Below, in pieces: positions 24,355 through 37,271 of a DNA stretch of 64,000 nucleotides. The stretch's first letter is position 1. Each line of letters opens with the position of its first letter. Made by a program: the position numbers and the translations under genes. Source of the stretch: Enoplosus armatus (taxonomy: Eukaryota; Chordata; Actinopteri; Centrarchiformes; Enoplosidae); NCBI RefSeq assembly GCF_043641665.1, contig NC_092188.1, forward strand, positions 13,909,704 to 13,973,703. Reading direction: 5' to 3'. The notes beneath the pieces are model-generated. The model saw nothing but the letters and a program-made list of their open reading frames with translations, was not told where the DNA came from and ran no database searches.

Positions 24355-27300
24355 CTACAAGAGAAGAAGATATTTGTGAGACTTTGTTTGAACACCTGAA
24401 ATATAAAACATGCACAATTCTTCGACAAAAAAAATTGTGTGTAACTTACGGCAGAAGGAGCTGCTCCTCCATGGCTGCATTTGCACTCCTGCGCTCTGGC
24501 AGGCCAAAGCGTAGGCCTGGACACTGTTACACAGAGTATCTTTTTTGCCACCCATAGCACAAACATCAAACACACAATGAGACACATATGCTGCTGGGTC
24601 AATTTTACTGTGGCAGGCTTTGAAAGGCCCGTTGGGTGCACTCATGATGCCACACGAGTCAGGTTTCCCGTACAAGGCGGCCTTGGCCTGCTCACATACT
24701 GGACACTGGCCTCCACAGCCCCCACAATCATGCCCAGGCAGGTCCACCACCCACGCCTTCCCAAAGTCGTCGACGTTGTTCGTTTGTCTGCCACCAGGAA
24801 GTCTGAAGTCATCACCACCCTTCTTGTTGTAGTTGCCGCAAAGACCACACATCTTATCCTGGTATGTAGAAGGCACGATCACCTCAACGTAATAGACAGT
24901 GTCATACAGGACTGTCAGTCCAAAGTCTGTATGGACAATTATGTTGCGACCTTCCTGTGTGACTCTGAGACGGCCATTGTCCAGGGAGAGAGGAAGGTTC
25001 AGAAGTTCATCATCCACCTGGACGAGGAGGAAGGAGAGCAGAATCATGTGAGGAAATAAATGTGTAATGTAATGTAAGCACACGTGTTTTGGATAAAGTT
25101 GTTGGACTCACAATGACTTTCCATGGCACTCCCTGCTGGATGTAAATTACATAACCATAGACCACCACTGCAATCGACTTGGTAACAGCCACTTTTCCAT
25201 TTCCATACTTCTCATTCCCCTGAGTTACAGTGAATGGCGTCAGGTAGCCTTTGTCATCATCACAAACCTTGGCCAACACATAGACACAGGTACCCTGGAA
25301 ATCAAACCTCCGTCCATCAAAGGAAATATAATGAGGGTCACCCGAAGCCACACACTTGCCGTGCCCCTCAGGGTGGCAGCCTTTCACTCCGTTTACAAGC
25401 TTACAGGTCTCCCCTGGACGGCACTTGGCCTTTTGGCAAGACACCGCACCGTTCTCTCCGCAGATACACTGCTCCACACACTCTGTTTCAGGGTAGAAGA
25501 CGCCTCCTTTCCTGTAGTAGTGACCATCATAGGAGCAGCCACAGTCTCTCACAGGCACGCAGGTATCCCCACTCAGGAGGTAGCCTTCGTCACACTCGCA
25601 GGCTTCTGTACAGGACCTGTGGCAGGTGGCAAGGGAAGTTAAGCTGGCACAGGTGGCTGGGCAGCCTGTGGCACACAGGGTATAGTGGCTGTTGGCTGGA
25701 CACACCATTGCTGTGGGATAGAATGAGAAGAGGGGGAGAGGAACAAGGTGAAAGATGAAAGAGATATTTTGAAATAAGAGATTTGAAGTATGAAAACAAA
25801 AATTTATTTAAAAAAAATGAAAACACAATCTCAAACTCACGACAGAAAGTATTTGTTCTCCAGGAGCGGATGGTGATTCCTTGGCTCTGACAGGCAGAGA
25901 CGTAGACTCCCACAGCGTCACAGACGGATCCACGGTGACCATGATACTGACAGGCATCATACATACAGTCCTCCAAGTAAGGAGCAGGGTCCACACGCCT
26001 GTGACAGTCTCTGAAAGGCCCTGCCTTGTCAGCGATAATACCACAGTACTTCTGGGCTGTGTACTCTTTCCTCTGGGAGTCTGAACAGGCCTGGCACCAT
26101 GCCCCCTGGCAGGCTGATGAACAGCCTGGTACGAGGGCCACCTGCCAGCTCTCCCCCAGCTTGGCTCCATTGTTGGCGTTCTTGCCGTTCGGCATGGTCA
26201 GGTCGTCCTGAGCTTTTCCATTGTAGTTGCCACACAGGCCGCAGACTGCGCTCTGGTAGTTGCTGGGCAGAGTAACGCTCACTGTGCTCCGCCAGTCAAA
26301 GGTCACCGTGATACCAGCAACTGTCTCCACTACAGCTGTCCAGCCGCTGAGAAACACGACCAGCTCATTATTGTAATCCAGTGGTAACGAAGCAAGCTGC
26401 CCATTGAGCTGAAGAGCAGAAAATTAGGGAGGCAGGGAGGAATATTTTTAGGAGATTATAGATTTAATAATTCTGCCGTCCTTGCTAATCCATTCTAATG
26501 TGCAGTTAAATCTTAGTATAATTAAGTCTGCCTGGATCAAAATTTTAATATGCAATTAAATATATATGCAGAAGAGCACGAGGGATGTCAGAATTAGAAC
26601 AATGACAGAAGGTATTATCATCTACTCATTTGAATGAGGCTCAGAGTATCTATGCTGTTTTTATTTTTAATACTGTAACTACATACTGTGTCCTATTTCC
26701 TTTCTCTCCAAAAATCCTCATGAAAACAAGTGTCAGATTACTTATTTAATCTTTTATCAAATCACCCATATGCTTCACATTATCCACACCTCCACACTTA
26801 CCAGGACCTTGTAGGGGTATTCCCTGCTGATGGTGAGGGTGATGCCATATATAGAAAGGGTGACAGTCCTTGTGTAGGACACGGCCTTGCTTCCCCGGTG
26901 GTTGTTCTGTACAGTCACCTTGAAAGGCACAAGCCCAGGCTGCTGAGAGCACAGTCCCACCAGCTGATATACACATGTGCCCTGGAAGTCATACCTGCGG
27001 CCATCAAAAGTGCGGTAGTGTGGGTCACCTGAGGCCGTGCATGTGGCGTGACTGATGGGTCGGCAGCCACGCTCTCCATCCACTACGGTGCACCTTTCGT
27101 TGGCAGAGCAGGACGCCTCGCGGCATGTCACCATGCCCAGGGTCGTATCACACTCGCATAGGCGACCGCAAGCCTCATCAGCCCAGAAGTGCTGGCCTGG
27201 CTTGTAGTAGCGGCCCTGATAGGAGCAACCACACGTTTTAGCAGGCACACAGACACCAGCACTGAGGACATAACCCTTATCACACACACAGGTCTCCACA

Positions 27301-30300
27301 CAGGCTCCGTTACAGGTCTGCTTTTGCTCAGGGAATGGGCAGGATGGCTGGCACGGGCTGGCACAGTCTTCATAGTGGCTGTGACGCTGACAGTTCATTG
27401 CTGGATAGAAATTAAAGGCATTAACCAAAAAGGAAATACTTCAATATTTGATTGAAATCTTTGATTAAAATGAGCAAATGTGCTTCTTGTAAATACTCAC
27501 GGCAGCCAAACTTTTTCCTCCAGCCCTTGATAATTATTCCTTCCTCACGACACTGCTTACTGTAAGAGGCCAACGCCTGGCACAGCATCTTTTTGTCTCC
27601 CTTATTCATACACATGTCATACACACAGCTGTTCATGAAGACCTGGGGGTCCAATGCTCCATGACATTTCTGGAACACACCATTGGCCTTGGCTGCCAGG
27701 GCCCCGCAGAAAGCCTCAGTCTTATAAAGCTTAAGCTGGCTATTGTCACAAGTAGGACAGTTTTTCTCACACGTGTCCCAGCAAGGATGATCCTTGTCCT
27801 GGTCAGGAGTTTGCCAGCTCTTGCCCCACTCCATCACTGAGGAGACTGCTTTGCCGGCTGGATTCTGGAGCTCATCACGGCTGTTACCGTTGAAGTTGCC
27901 ACAAAGACCACAGACACTGCCGTAGTAGCTGCTGGGCAGCCAGATGATCAGCTCCCAGTTCCAGTCGTAGGAGAGAATCAGACCAAAGCTAGTCTCCACC
28001 ACTGCAGTGTGACCACGCTGAAACACTGACACCTCACCCTCACCCAGTCGCACAGGAAGATTCAACAGCTCCCCGTCCACCTGAAGGGAATGGATCAGAA
28101 CAATATAAAACGTACACACTGAAATACTGCAGGTCAAACACACCAGACAAGAAACTAAAATCTTACCGTGACTCGACCAACTTGGTTCTTGCGGATGGTG
28201 ATGGTGTATCCATATACAGACACATCGACCTCTCTGACATAAGAAACTGCTGTGCTTCCCCGGTTATCATTCCTCTCAGTGACTGAGAACTGCACCAGAC
28301 CGTCCACATTCCCGCAGGTCTTGGAGATGACATACTTGCACGTGCCCTGGAAGTTATAGTTGTAACCATCAAATGTGTGGTAGTGGGGGTCACCCCAGGC
28401 CCAGCACTTTCCTGTGTACTCTGGGACACAGACAGCTTCACCCTTCTTAACGCGGCACTTCTCCTTGACCCGACACTTGGCATCTTTGCAGGGATCTACA
28501 CAAGAAAAAATAGTTATTAAAGGAAAAATGCAATTTAACTCAAAACTAACTTAAAATGTACTATACATTTGAAAGAATATTTACTGAGTTAATACGTTCA
28601 GAACAGTTATTATATCTATATATATATATATAAAATTAGTCAATACAAATATACAGCATTTGTGTCTTGCCTGTGTTGTAGCAGGCCCTGATTCCTTTCT
28701 TGACCATGCATTTAGTGCTTTGAGGGCAGGAATGCTTTTCACAGACAAGGCCTGTCGCTGGATTACAGGTGCACTTTGTGTTGCAGTTATCCTCATACAC
28801 CACTTCACCAGGCTGGGAACATAGAGCAGGCTCATTATACAAGGGGAAATAATACACAGAGGACATGACAGATTAAAGAGGAGTTCACATTGTTTCATTC
28901 TTATTCCATTTTATAACTCCCCACAAATTTAAACAATCTGCTAATTAAATCTCAGGAGAAATCTTCAGTCCACATATCTAAGATCAGACTGGCTAATGTC
29001 CACCACTGTGCAACTTTAATGCCATGTCAGCATGAATTTTGCTATTTGCTGAAGCCACTTTGACTTTGACTCTTTTTGAAAAGGAATGGCTTTTTTAGTA
29101 CAGACAGAGGTGTTGATGTGTACCTTGTAAGTTTTTCCATTATCATAGCAGCCACACTCAGTATCTTGAATACATGTCTGTCCATTGAATAAGAAGCCAG
29201 CATCACATTCGCAGCCTTCTGTACAGCTGGTGGAGCACTGGACAATCTCTGTGAGGCCTGAGCAGGATGCAGAGCAGGCGTCTGCACACACCTCATAGTG
29301 ACTGTTGGCTGGGCATTTCATGGCTGAAATAAGTCATCCAAAGAGAGGGAAAACATGTATTAGACAACAGCCTGTTCTTATATTTAATAAAGACAATATT
29401 AATACAGTATGGTAGACAAGACTACGAGGTTGATTTGGTAGAAAAACAAAAAAAGTTAATGTCCCTTACGACAGAATGAAGCCGTCCTCCAGTTTTTGAC
29501 GTCCACTCCTGCCATGTGACAGTTGAAGGCATAGGCTGCTATGCTGTTACACAGAACCTTCCCATCGCCGTTGGAAGCACACACATCAAACACACAGTCA
29601 TCAAAGTATGGCTGTGGGTCCAGTTTACTATGGCAGTCTGCAAATGGACCTTTGGGGTCTTTAACAAGACCACAGTAGGTGGACTTTGAAAACACAGCCT
29701 TGCGCGCTGGGTCACAGTTAGGACAGTTATCCCCTTCGCAGCCATTTTCACACACCACATTAGGAATGGTGACCTTCCAGGATTTTCCAAACACATTCAC
29801 GCTGTTGGCGAGCTGGCGGTTAGGCATTTGGAAGTCATCTTTTTGGTTGCCGTTGAAGTTGCCACACAGGCCACAGACCTTACCACGGTAATTACCAGGT
29901 ACTGTGACTGTCACATGATAGACCAGGTCATAAGTGACAAGCAGTCCGAAATTTGTTGCAATTACATAATGCATGCCTTCTTGATAGACCTGCACTGCTC
30001 CATCATTAAGATTCAGAGGAAAGTAGTTAAACACTCCATTTACCTAAAAGAAAGGCACAAGTCTTTATTAAAGAAAATAACTACTAATGATAAGAATGTT
30101 AAAAATGTATTTGTCAAGCTAGTTTTACATCTCTCAGCCATTTCTACCATCTGCCACTACATGATACAAGCAATAGATTTCCCTGTATTTCAAATATGAA
30201 GCTTGTGTCATTGCTCACCAGGACTCCAAACATGTTGTTCCTCATGATGAGAGTGAAGCCGTAGACCTCCACAGCGACCAGCTTGGTGACAGAAACCACT

Positions 30301-32915
30301 TTGTTGTTCATCATCTGGTTCCACTGAACGTTCTCCACCTGAACAGAGAAGGCCACCAGGTGTGCGCCATCCAGACCACAGCTCTTGGAGAGTGTGTAGG
30401 TGCAGGTGCCCTGGAAATCAAATGTTCGCCCATCAAACGAGTGGTAATGGGGGTCACCAGAGGCATGGCACACACCCTTACCAACAGGGTGACATTTCTG
30501 GACGCCGTTCTCTATTTTACACTTCTCATTTGGGCCACATGTGAACTTCTTGCACTCAACCTGAGAAAAACAGTTGAGAAACAAGATACGCGTTATAAAA
30601 ATCCAACAAATACATTTCCATACAGAATCAGAATCAGAAATACTTTATTGATCCCCGGGGGGAAATTAGACAAGTTACTACAAGTTCACACTGATCACTA
30701 TCATTAAATTGTCCACTTTAGTAACCATCACCTCTCCATCCTGTGTGCACTTGCATTCCTCCTGACACTGTCCATTGGGATAAAACACTTGGCCAATGCG
30801 GTAGTAACGGTCTTTATAGACACAGCCGCACTGTGAGAAGGGAACACAGAGGTCTCCACTGAGGATGTACCCTTCGTCACAGGAACAGCCCTCCTCACAC
30901 TGAGCTTGGCAACCTTGAGGGGGGCCCAGACTCTGGCAAGAGGAAAGACAGGCAGCTCCACAAACTTCATAGTGGCTGTGGACTGGACATTTGATCACTG
31001 TGCACAAGCGACATAAAAGATAAGAATAAATACTTTTTATTTACTGGAGCATAGGCATCAGGCATCATAAGCCTAGGCAGTGATTGCAATGCAACATAAA
31101 CTCCCAGAAAAGTAAGAAACACACGTTGAAGTATACATAGAAACAAGGGCTAGACTCACAGAGCAGTAACAAAACTAAAAAAGTTTATTGTGCCATTTCA
31201 TTTTTCCAATATTATTGTTATACTACACTGCTACAGTAAATAATACTCCGTAATGTAAATGTAAATTACATTATCAAAATAAATGCATTTCTCACCACAG
31301 AACTGACTGGTTCTCCAGCTGTACACCTTGGCCCCCACAGCCTGGCAGGCAGATGTGTATGATGTAATAGCCTGACACAGCACATCCTTTCTGCCCTTAT
31401 ACAGGCATACATCATAAACACAGTCTTCAAAGTAGCCAGCTGGGTCCACCTTTGCATGGCAGTCACGGAACGGCCCTTTGGGGTCTGTCAACAAACCACA
31501 GAAATCTCCTTTTTCATATTGAACTTTCTGTGTAATGTCACACTCAGGGCACACCCCTTTACAGCCTTCGACACAGCCTGGGATCTCAGCCATTCGCCAG
31601 CTGGCACCGAAATCTGCTGGTGAGACAGGTTTGCCACCGTTCTTTGGAACCAGGTCATCCTGGGGTTTGCCATCGTAGTTGCCACAGAGGCCACAAACGG
31701 CTCCCATGTAGTTGCTTGGCAATGTTGCGTACACAGCGCTTTCCCAGTTGAAGGAGACTTTGAGGCCGAAGTCTGTGGTGACCACAGCGTGCCAGCCGCT
31801 CTTATACACAGATACCTGTCCTCCATCCAGGGTGACGGGCAGGTTGACCAGCTCATTATTCACCTGGAAAAGAACACACAATTGTATTTATATACAGAGA
31901 CAGAATATTAAAGTGATTCACAGGAAAGATTAAAGTAGTTCTTACCATAATCAGGCCCTTGTGGGTCTTTGTAATGACAATGCTGAGGGAGTACACCTTG
32001 ATCTCCACTAACTTGGTATAGGAAACCACCTTGCTGCCCCGGTGATCATTCTGCACCAGCACTTCAAAGGGCACCAACTCCGGGTTCTTGGAGCAGAGTG
32101 CGACCAATTGGTACACACACGTACCCTGGAAGTTAAATTTCCTCTTGTCAAAGGTCACGTAGTGGGGGTCACCCGTGGCCTGGCAGGTGCTGTGGGAGAC
32201 TGCTTGGCACTTTCTAATGCCATCAACCACCTGGCACTGCTGCCCTGCCCCACAGCCTTTATCCTTGCACTCCACGCGTCTGCTTCCAGCAATGCATTTA
32301 CACCATCGCCGACAGCCCTGGTCAGCCGAGAATGACTCACCCGCAGGGATGTATCGACCCTCATAGGTACAACCACACTGAGCGGCAGGCACACACTGCC
32401 CTCCACTCAAAACAAAACCTGCGTTACAGGTGCAGGTCTGCACACAGGGGCGTTTGCATTTGGAGGGAGCATTAGGGTCAGAACAAGTGGCAGGGCAGGC
32501 ATGGCCACAGAGCTCATAGTGGCTGTTTGCTGGACATTTAGCAGCTTTAGGGAGAAGAAAGAGAACAGAATGTTATAAATACTAAGAACGACAAACAAGA
32601 AAGAACAGCATGTTCATTTCATGAGTAATTCAGATTTAATTATAAATTACATATTTAGAGTTTCAAACACACAATGTGCTTTAACATGTACGTATCATCC
32701 ATCTATGAATCCTGCACACTGTGTATACTGTATATAGACATGTATACTGTACTTAATCACCCACTTCATGTATATAAAGTAAATTACTACTTTACCCATT
32801 CAGTATTTATTCCTTTGCATTTGTATTTGTTTACAATCTACAGAACACGACTTATATGTATATAGACATTGTGTGTCATTGGTTATTGTTGCTATATATA
32901 TGTATATGTATATAT

Positions 32916-32988
<73 letters not shown>

Positions 32989-35900
32989 CTATCTTTTTTC
33001 AGCTGTGTTGTCCTTGTTTTTAGTTGTATGTCTACGTCTATCTCACTGTAAATTGTTCTTGGAACTGCGTATAAGTACACTGAGAGCAAATTGAACCTGG
33101 AGTCAAATTCCTTGTATGTTACATGTATGTGTACACATACTTGGCCAATAAAGCTGATTCTGATTGGGTTACTTACGGCATCGTGCCGTCTTCCTCCAAT
33201 CTTGGACCTGGATCCCAGCAATCTGGCAGGCTTCAGTGTAAGCCTCCAGTGCCCTGCAGAGGAAATGTCGAAGGCCGCCTCCCATGCATACATCATATTT
33301 ACAGTTCTCCAGGTATGCTTGTGGGTCAATGACGGCATGACATTTTCTGAATGGCCCATTTATTATAAGTGTGATGAGCCCACAAAACAAGTCACCCTCC
33401 CACATCTTCATCAGGTTGTGCTCACAGCGCTCACACCCACCCACACAGTCATCTCTGCACAGAGCATCTTTCACCAGCCCTGGCACCTTCCAGCTGCTTC
33501 CAAAGGCCACAGCCCCACCTGCCTGGGTGCCGGAGGGTGTGGTGAAGTCATCATTGGGGTTGCCATTGAAGTTGCCACAGAGACCACAAGTCTTACCAGC
33601 GTAACTGCCGGACAGAGTGACCACTAGATAGTGTTCCCAGTCATAACGGACAGTCAGACCAAAATCAGTCTCAATGACCACAGAACGACCGCTCTGAAAC
33701 AAGGTCAGTTTGTTGTTGTTCAAGGCTACTGGCAAACTCCACAGACTGTTGTCAATCTGCACAAAAGAAAATGTGTTATGAAGATATTACAGACATAATT
33801 TATTGATTTAAATGTATGCATTTTAATGTGTCAAACCAAGAAATAACTGAAGTTGAAATTGAAATTGAAGTTGGGATAATATTTAAACTATGAATATTAG
33901 AAAGAATCTTTTACTAACAGAAATAGGAGCCTCACCCTCACATGACCAATCTCAGACCGAACTACTGTGATGGTGACGCCATACACCTTCACTGTGACCA
34001 CGGCGACATACGACACCCTGAGGCTTCCTCTGTTCTCATTTTGGGCGAGGATCTCGAAGGCTGGGAGGTGATCATCCTTTCCACAGTTTTTAGCAATGAC
34101 GTACGTGCAGGTACCCATGAAGTTATAGTGTCGGCCGTCAAAGGTACGGTAGTGTGGATCTCCCATGGCCCAGCAGGTGCCAGGCTTGCTTTTGACTTGC
34201 TTGGGGACACAGGAGGGATACCCACCCTTCGTCTCACACACCTCATTGGCACTGCACGTGACACTGCTGCAGGACAAAGATCCACCTCCTGGAAAAACAT
34301 AAAGAATATACAATTAATGCCTACATCATTACAGTTAATTTATATGTAATGTAAAATATTTTATCTTGCTAGTCAGTATACTGTATATCATAACAATATC
34401 TGCTTGAAACTGTTTTTTAGTAGGAGCTCAGAAATTCTTGAATAGCTATAGTGTGTGCACCTTACCTGCCTGTATACATTGTCCTGGAGCACCATAACCA
34501 TTCATCTGGCTGACTCCAAAACTGTAGAGAGCAAAGTGGGAACCGGAGCTGGACACAGTGTGTCTATTGCTGTCAGGGGTTTTTTTGTAGGACATCTGCG
34601 CCCAAGAGAACTCTGTCCCTGCAACCTTTTTCCACTGGACATTACGGGGCAGGTTCGTACCATCAATACGCAGCTCTGCCATCGCACTGGTCTGTGCCAC
34701 AATCAGGGCTTGGTTGTCAAAGCCCTCCAGAGCCTCTAGCGAGTAAGAGGAGCAGAAGCGGTCTGTGGGCAGGATGGTCATTAAGAAAGGGTCGTAGAAT
34801 TGGAGCCAGCCCTGTCTGACACCGTTGAAGAGCATGAGGACCTGGATGCCATGATCGGCCTGAATAGACAGTGTTTCAGGATTGTGGTAGCGGATCTCCA
34901 TTATCTTCCCCCTGGTCAAACTCAAAACATCTTCACGGTTGCCATATTGGACGGTGGCTCGGGTGGGCTGGGAGGCCTGGAGGTAGACACTGTCATATCT
35001 CTTCTGGATGCTCAGGGGAGGCACAATGAAGCTGGATCCCCACCTGTTCACTGGCAGCAGCTGCTCATAAACATGATTACATTTCGAAAAGCGCCAGGTG
35101 CAAGTGTGACCCGTGACAACAGCAACAGGGTGCTGGGAGGCAACTCTGGTGCCAGAAAGTTCATTCGTGCTCTGGAGCTGGACACTCTCATATGGCTGGA
35201 GATCTATTACCATTCGGCTGCCACTCCCATAGACACGACCCTGGAACTTGATTGAGCCTTGTGGGAAAATCTCCACTTTGTTGCTCTCTTTTCCATTTGT
35301 CACAGAGAACTCTTTATAGGAGCCAAAGGGGGATCCAGCAGGTGTAAAGATGAAATATTCTGTACCCCATTCAGTGGTGGGATACACCACTGAGGTGTCT
35401 GCGGTATACAGCTTGTAGTTGAAGGAGGTAACAGTCACATCTGCTGAGGCTTCAATGCGCACTGTGTTGGGAGACGTCTTGCTGCCGTACATCTCAACAC
35501 TGGTGGGGAGACTGATGGTGACCCTTTCTCCAGCATTTAGAGTTTTCTCTTGCTTGAAGTTTAAGGGAGGCACTTGCACTGTCACTTTAGCATTGGCCTG
35601 AACAGCGGTGATGTATAGCTGAAAGCGAGGACTGTCATAGTGTGGAGCATAATTCTGCATGAATGACAGAGCAAACTCCCTCCCTGCCCATCCAGCGCTA
35701 GATGGACCTGACAGATGGAGGGGAAGAGCAAGGAAACACAAGTCAAAAGAACGCTTCTTTTCAAGTTACCTAAAATAAAGCAGCCAGGTAAAAAAACTGT
35801 GCCTATGAAGAAAACATGTCAAAAAAGCATTAGGAAATGAATGAGACTATTTGTACCAAGGCAATAAAAGGATTCAGAGTGGCAATACAAAACTTGGCTT

Positions 35901-36795
35901 GAGACTTCTTGGATTGTCTATACAGTACAAAGAAAGAATATGACACCAAAGGGAAGTGACTGAAAAATACCTTCATTTCAAAGTTAAAAAGCAGGGATGA
36001 ATGCTAGTCTATAATGGATGGATTGCTTTTTTTCCTTGATAACCATTGTGAGAGATTTAGACTGAGGAATAGTCACTTGACTGCTTCTCAGCAGCACTCA
36101 ATAAGTCACTTGCGCAGACAATATAATTGCATAATGGAAATATTATCAATATCTGTGCCTTTGCTGTGAAAAGAACATTTTCTGGGCTCAGTCAGGGCCT
36201 GTGGGATTTAGATTACACTCCTGTTTCACCCATTCAGTATAATAGTTCCAACTCAATAGCAGCTGAAGGTAAATGCTACTCCCAACAAAAGCAAATTTCA
36301 ATTTAGATGGCTATCCTTTATGTGCTGCACTCTCAAATGTTTCACCTGTTTAAAATTCTGCTACTTTCACACAAGCACCTGGTATGGCCGCACAACAATG
36401 CTCTCAACTGATGGTGTTGACAACCTAGATAAATTGCCTCAAATTGAGCGATCACTTGGCGACATGTCTTGCTGGGGAATCCTGAGCCAAAGTTGAGGAA
36501 TGCTTCTGTGATTGATTAATTGAGCTAAGCTACATTTAGTCACATTTAATAGTTGTTAATGGTGGACAGGGTTTTTTTTAATAGATATTAAATAAAATAA
36601 TGATTTTCCTGAATTGTAAAACTTTCATTGCTACTACTGTTTGTTAAATTTAACACAGCTTAAAATCACGACAAATTAGAAAGAAGACAAGCACAAATAT
36701 ATCAAATTGAAATGAAAATGAGTAACATTTAAAAAAGAAAAATGCTTACAGCTCAATAAAGCCCCCAAAGCACAAAGCAGCAACAGGGTCCCCAT
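22283..36795 (-). CDS. fcgbp: IgG Fc-binding protein-like mucus glycoprotein 1 (FCGBP-like, seven VWD domains)
   Basis: Twenty-one coding exons on the minus strand join in phase to about 3,010 residues. A 15-residue hydrophobic signal sequence (exon 36750-36795) precedes a single large exon with the IgGFc_binding domain. Seven VWD-C8-TIL units follow, each listed separately. The first six VWD domains keep the autocleavage motif GDPHY and all keep a CGxCGN motif, as in FCGBP and gel-forming mucins. There are no PTS mucin repeats, no MAM domains and no transmembrane segment, so a secreted FCGBP is preferred over a mucin or zonadhesin. In mammals FCGBP is secreted by goblet cells and is covalently built into mucus; its C-terminal fragments can link through the cleaved GDPH. 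The gene lies head to tail with a second FCGBP-like gene. A TATA box is at 36955-36962. Human FCGBP has 13 VWD domains, so this copy is shorter. Confidence 0.92.
24450..25710 (-). other. fcgbp: FCGBP-like 1: D6 unit
   Basis: Exons 25112-25710 (TIL, CVASGDPHYISFDG) and 24450-25017 (CGLCGNYNK, C8). Confidence 0.9.
25841..27400 (-). other. fcgbp: FCGBP-like 1: D5 unit
   Basis: Exons 26802-27400 (TIL, CTASGDPHYRTFDG) and 25841-26408 (CGLCGNYNG, C8). Confidence 0.9.
27501..29323 (-). other. fcgbp: FCGBP-like 1: D4 unit
   Basis: Four exons: 29124-29323 (TIL), 28671-28812 (Cys-rich linker), 28167-28495 (CWAWGDPHYHTFDG) and 27501-28080 (CGLCGNFNG plus C8). The 142-nt linker exon ends at a non-canonical GC donor (ACAG|GCAAGA), supported by the phase of the next exon. 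Confidence 0.86.
29470..30997 (-). other. fcgbp: FCGBP-like 1: D3 unit
   Basis: Three exons: 30732-30997 (TIL), 30219-30560 (CHASGDPHYHSFDG) and 29470-30043 (CGLCGNFNG plus C8). The 30561-30731 intron splits what is one exon in D2, and contains a LINE 3' tail at 30623-30667. Confidence 0.88.
30623..30667 (-). mobile_element. LINE 3' tail fragment
   Basis: The minus strand ends in repeated TTCTGA units preceded by a 'GATCAATAAAGTA' block and a CCCCCCGGGG run. From memory this is a very common fish LINE 3' end. It sits in the 171-bp intron between two D3 exons of FCGBP-like gene 1. Confidence 0.7.
31296..32544 (-). other. fcgbp: FCGBP-like 1: D2 unit
   Basis: Exons 31946-32544 (TIL plus first half of VWD, CQATGDPHYVTFDK) and 31296-31863 (CGLCGNYDG plus C8). 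Lengths 599 and 568 nt recur exactly in D5 and D6. Confidence 0.9.
32650..33165 (+). mobile_element. LINE 3' end with internal (TA)n, antisense to FCGBP-like 1
   Basis: The right end reads CTTGGCCAATAAAGC followed by GATTCT-type tail units and stops at 33165. This is a classic fish LINE 3' end (CR1/L2/Rex type, from memory). The left boundary is uncertain. The tail lies 11 bases from the end of the D1 exon at 33177. The (TA)n tract at 32893-32984 is inside it. Confidence 0.65.
32893..32984. repeat. (TA)n/(TATG)n microsatellite
   Basis: About 90 bp of TA repeats with a few TG interruptions, in the intron between D1 and D2 exons of FCGBP-like gene 1. Confidence 0.95.
33177..34288 (-). other. 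fcgbp: FCGBP-like 1: D1 unit
   Basis: Exons 33936-34288 and 33177-33756. The first carries CWAMGDPHYRTFDG, the second CGLCGNFNGNPNDD and the C8 domain ending at a Cys in the donor codon. A LINE tail ends a few bases inside the downstream intron. Confidence 0.9.
34466..36795 (-). other. fcgbp: FCGBP-like 1: signal peptide and IgGFc_binding domain
   Basis: Exon 1 (36750-36795) encodes a start Met and Leu-rich signal core. Exon 2 (34466-35707, 1,242 nt) encodes the N-terminal domain, from GREFALSFMQNY to NGYGAPGQC. Recognisable family blocks are VTVQVPPLNF, TEWGTEYFIFTPAG, CTWRFSKCNHVYEQLLPVNR and LQFYDPFLMTILPTD. The domain binds IgG Fc in the human protein; binding in fish is not shown. Confidence 0.9.
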
Positions 36796-36909
36796 GGCTG
36801 AAAGACATAAATCCTCACTTTAGTTACAGAAATGTTTGAAATTTACATTATTTGAATAATATTAATGCATTACTTCAATATAAATAATCTCAGAATGAAC
36901 AGTGCTTAC

Positions 36910-36962
36910 CTGCTAAGAGGCATTAGTGTGATGAATATTTCATAGTTCCATCCATTTATATA
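36910..36962 (-). promoter_or_regulatory. fcgbp: core promoter and untranslated first exon of FCGBP-like gene 1
   Basis: The minus strand has TATATAAA at 36955-36962. A short exon ends at 36910 with AG|GTAAGC and would join the acceptor just before the ATG at 36795. Transcription should start near 36930. Upstream lie an ATTGG (inverted CCAAT) box near 37005 and a TGTTTTTGT forkhead-like box near 36975; these are weak matches only. Confidence 0.6.
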
Positions 36963-37271
36963 CTCTGACGGACAAAAACACCCCACAGGTACGACTTTGA
37001 AAAACCAATACCCTTCCTCTAAAACAAATTAAGGTAGAACTTGGCAACGACTTGTAGGTCCTGCTGCATGTTGACATAGGTGCCAACTACATGCACAGTA
37101 TGGGATGAATCATTCATCTTTTGATGAAGCAACACACCCAGTTACATCCACATCACGTCGTTTATCTTACTTCACAAGAATCCCAGCAGGAACTTCTAAA
37201 TAATTTGTATTGGTGTACAAGATGAACATTTGTAGGTATGTGTGATACTGAATTCTGAATGAGAGAAAATA

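Noticed and set aside
30144..30218. Extension of the D3 exon past 30219
   Set aside because: A good GTGAGC donor at 30218 and matching phase of the next exon show this is intron.
22283..36795. Gel-forming mucin or zonadhesin
   Set aside because: There is no PTS repeat, cystine knot, MAM domain or membrane anchor, and the N-terminus is an IgGFc_binding domain.
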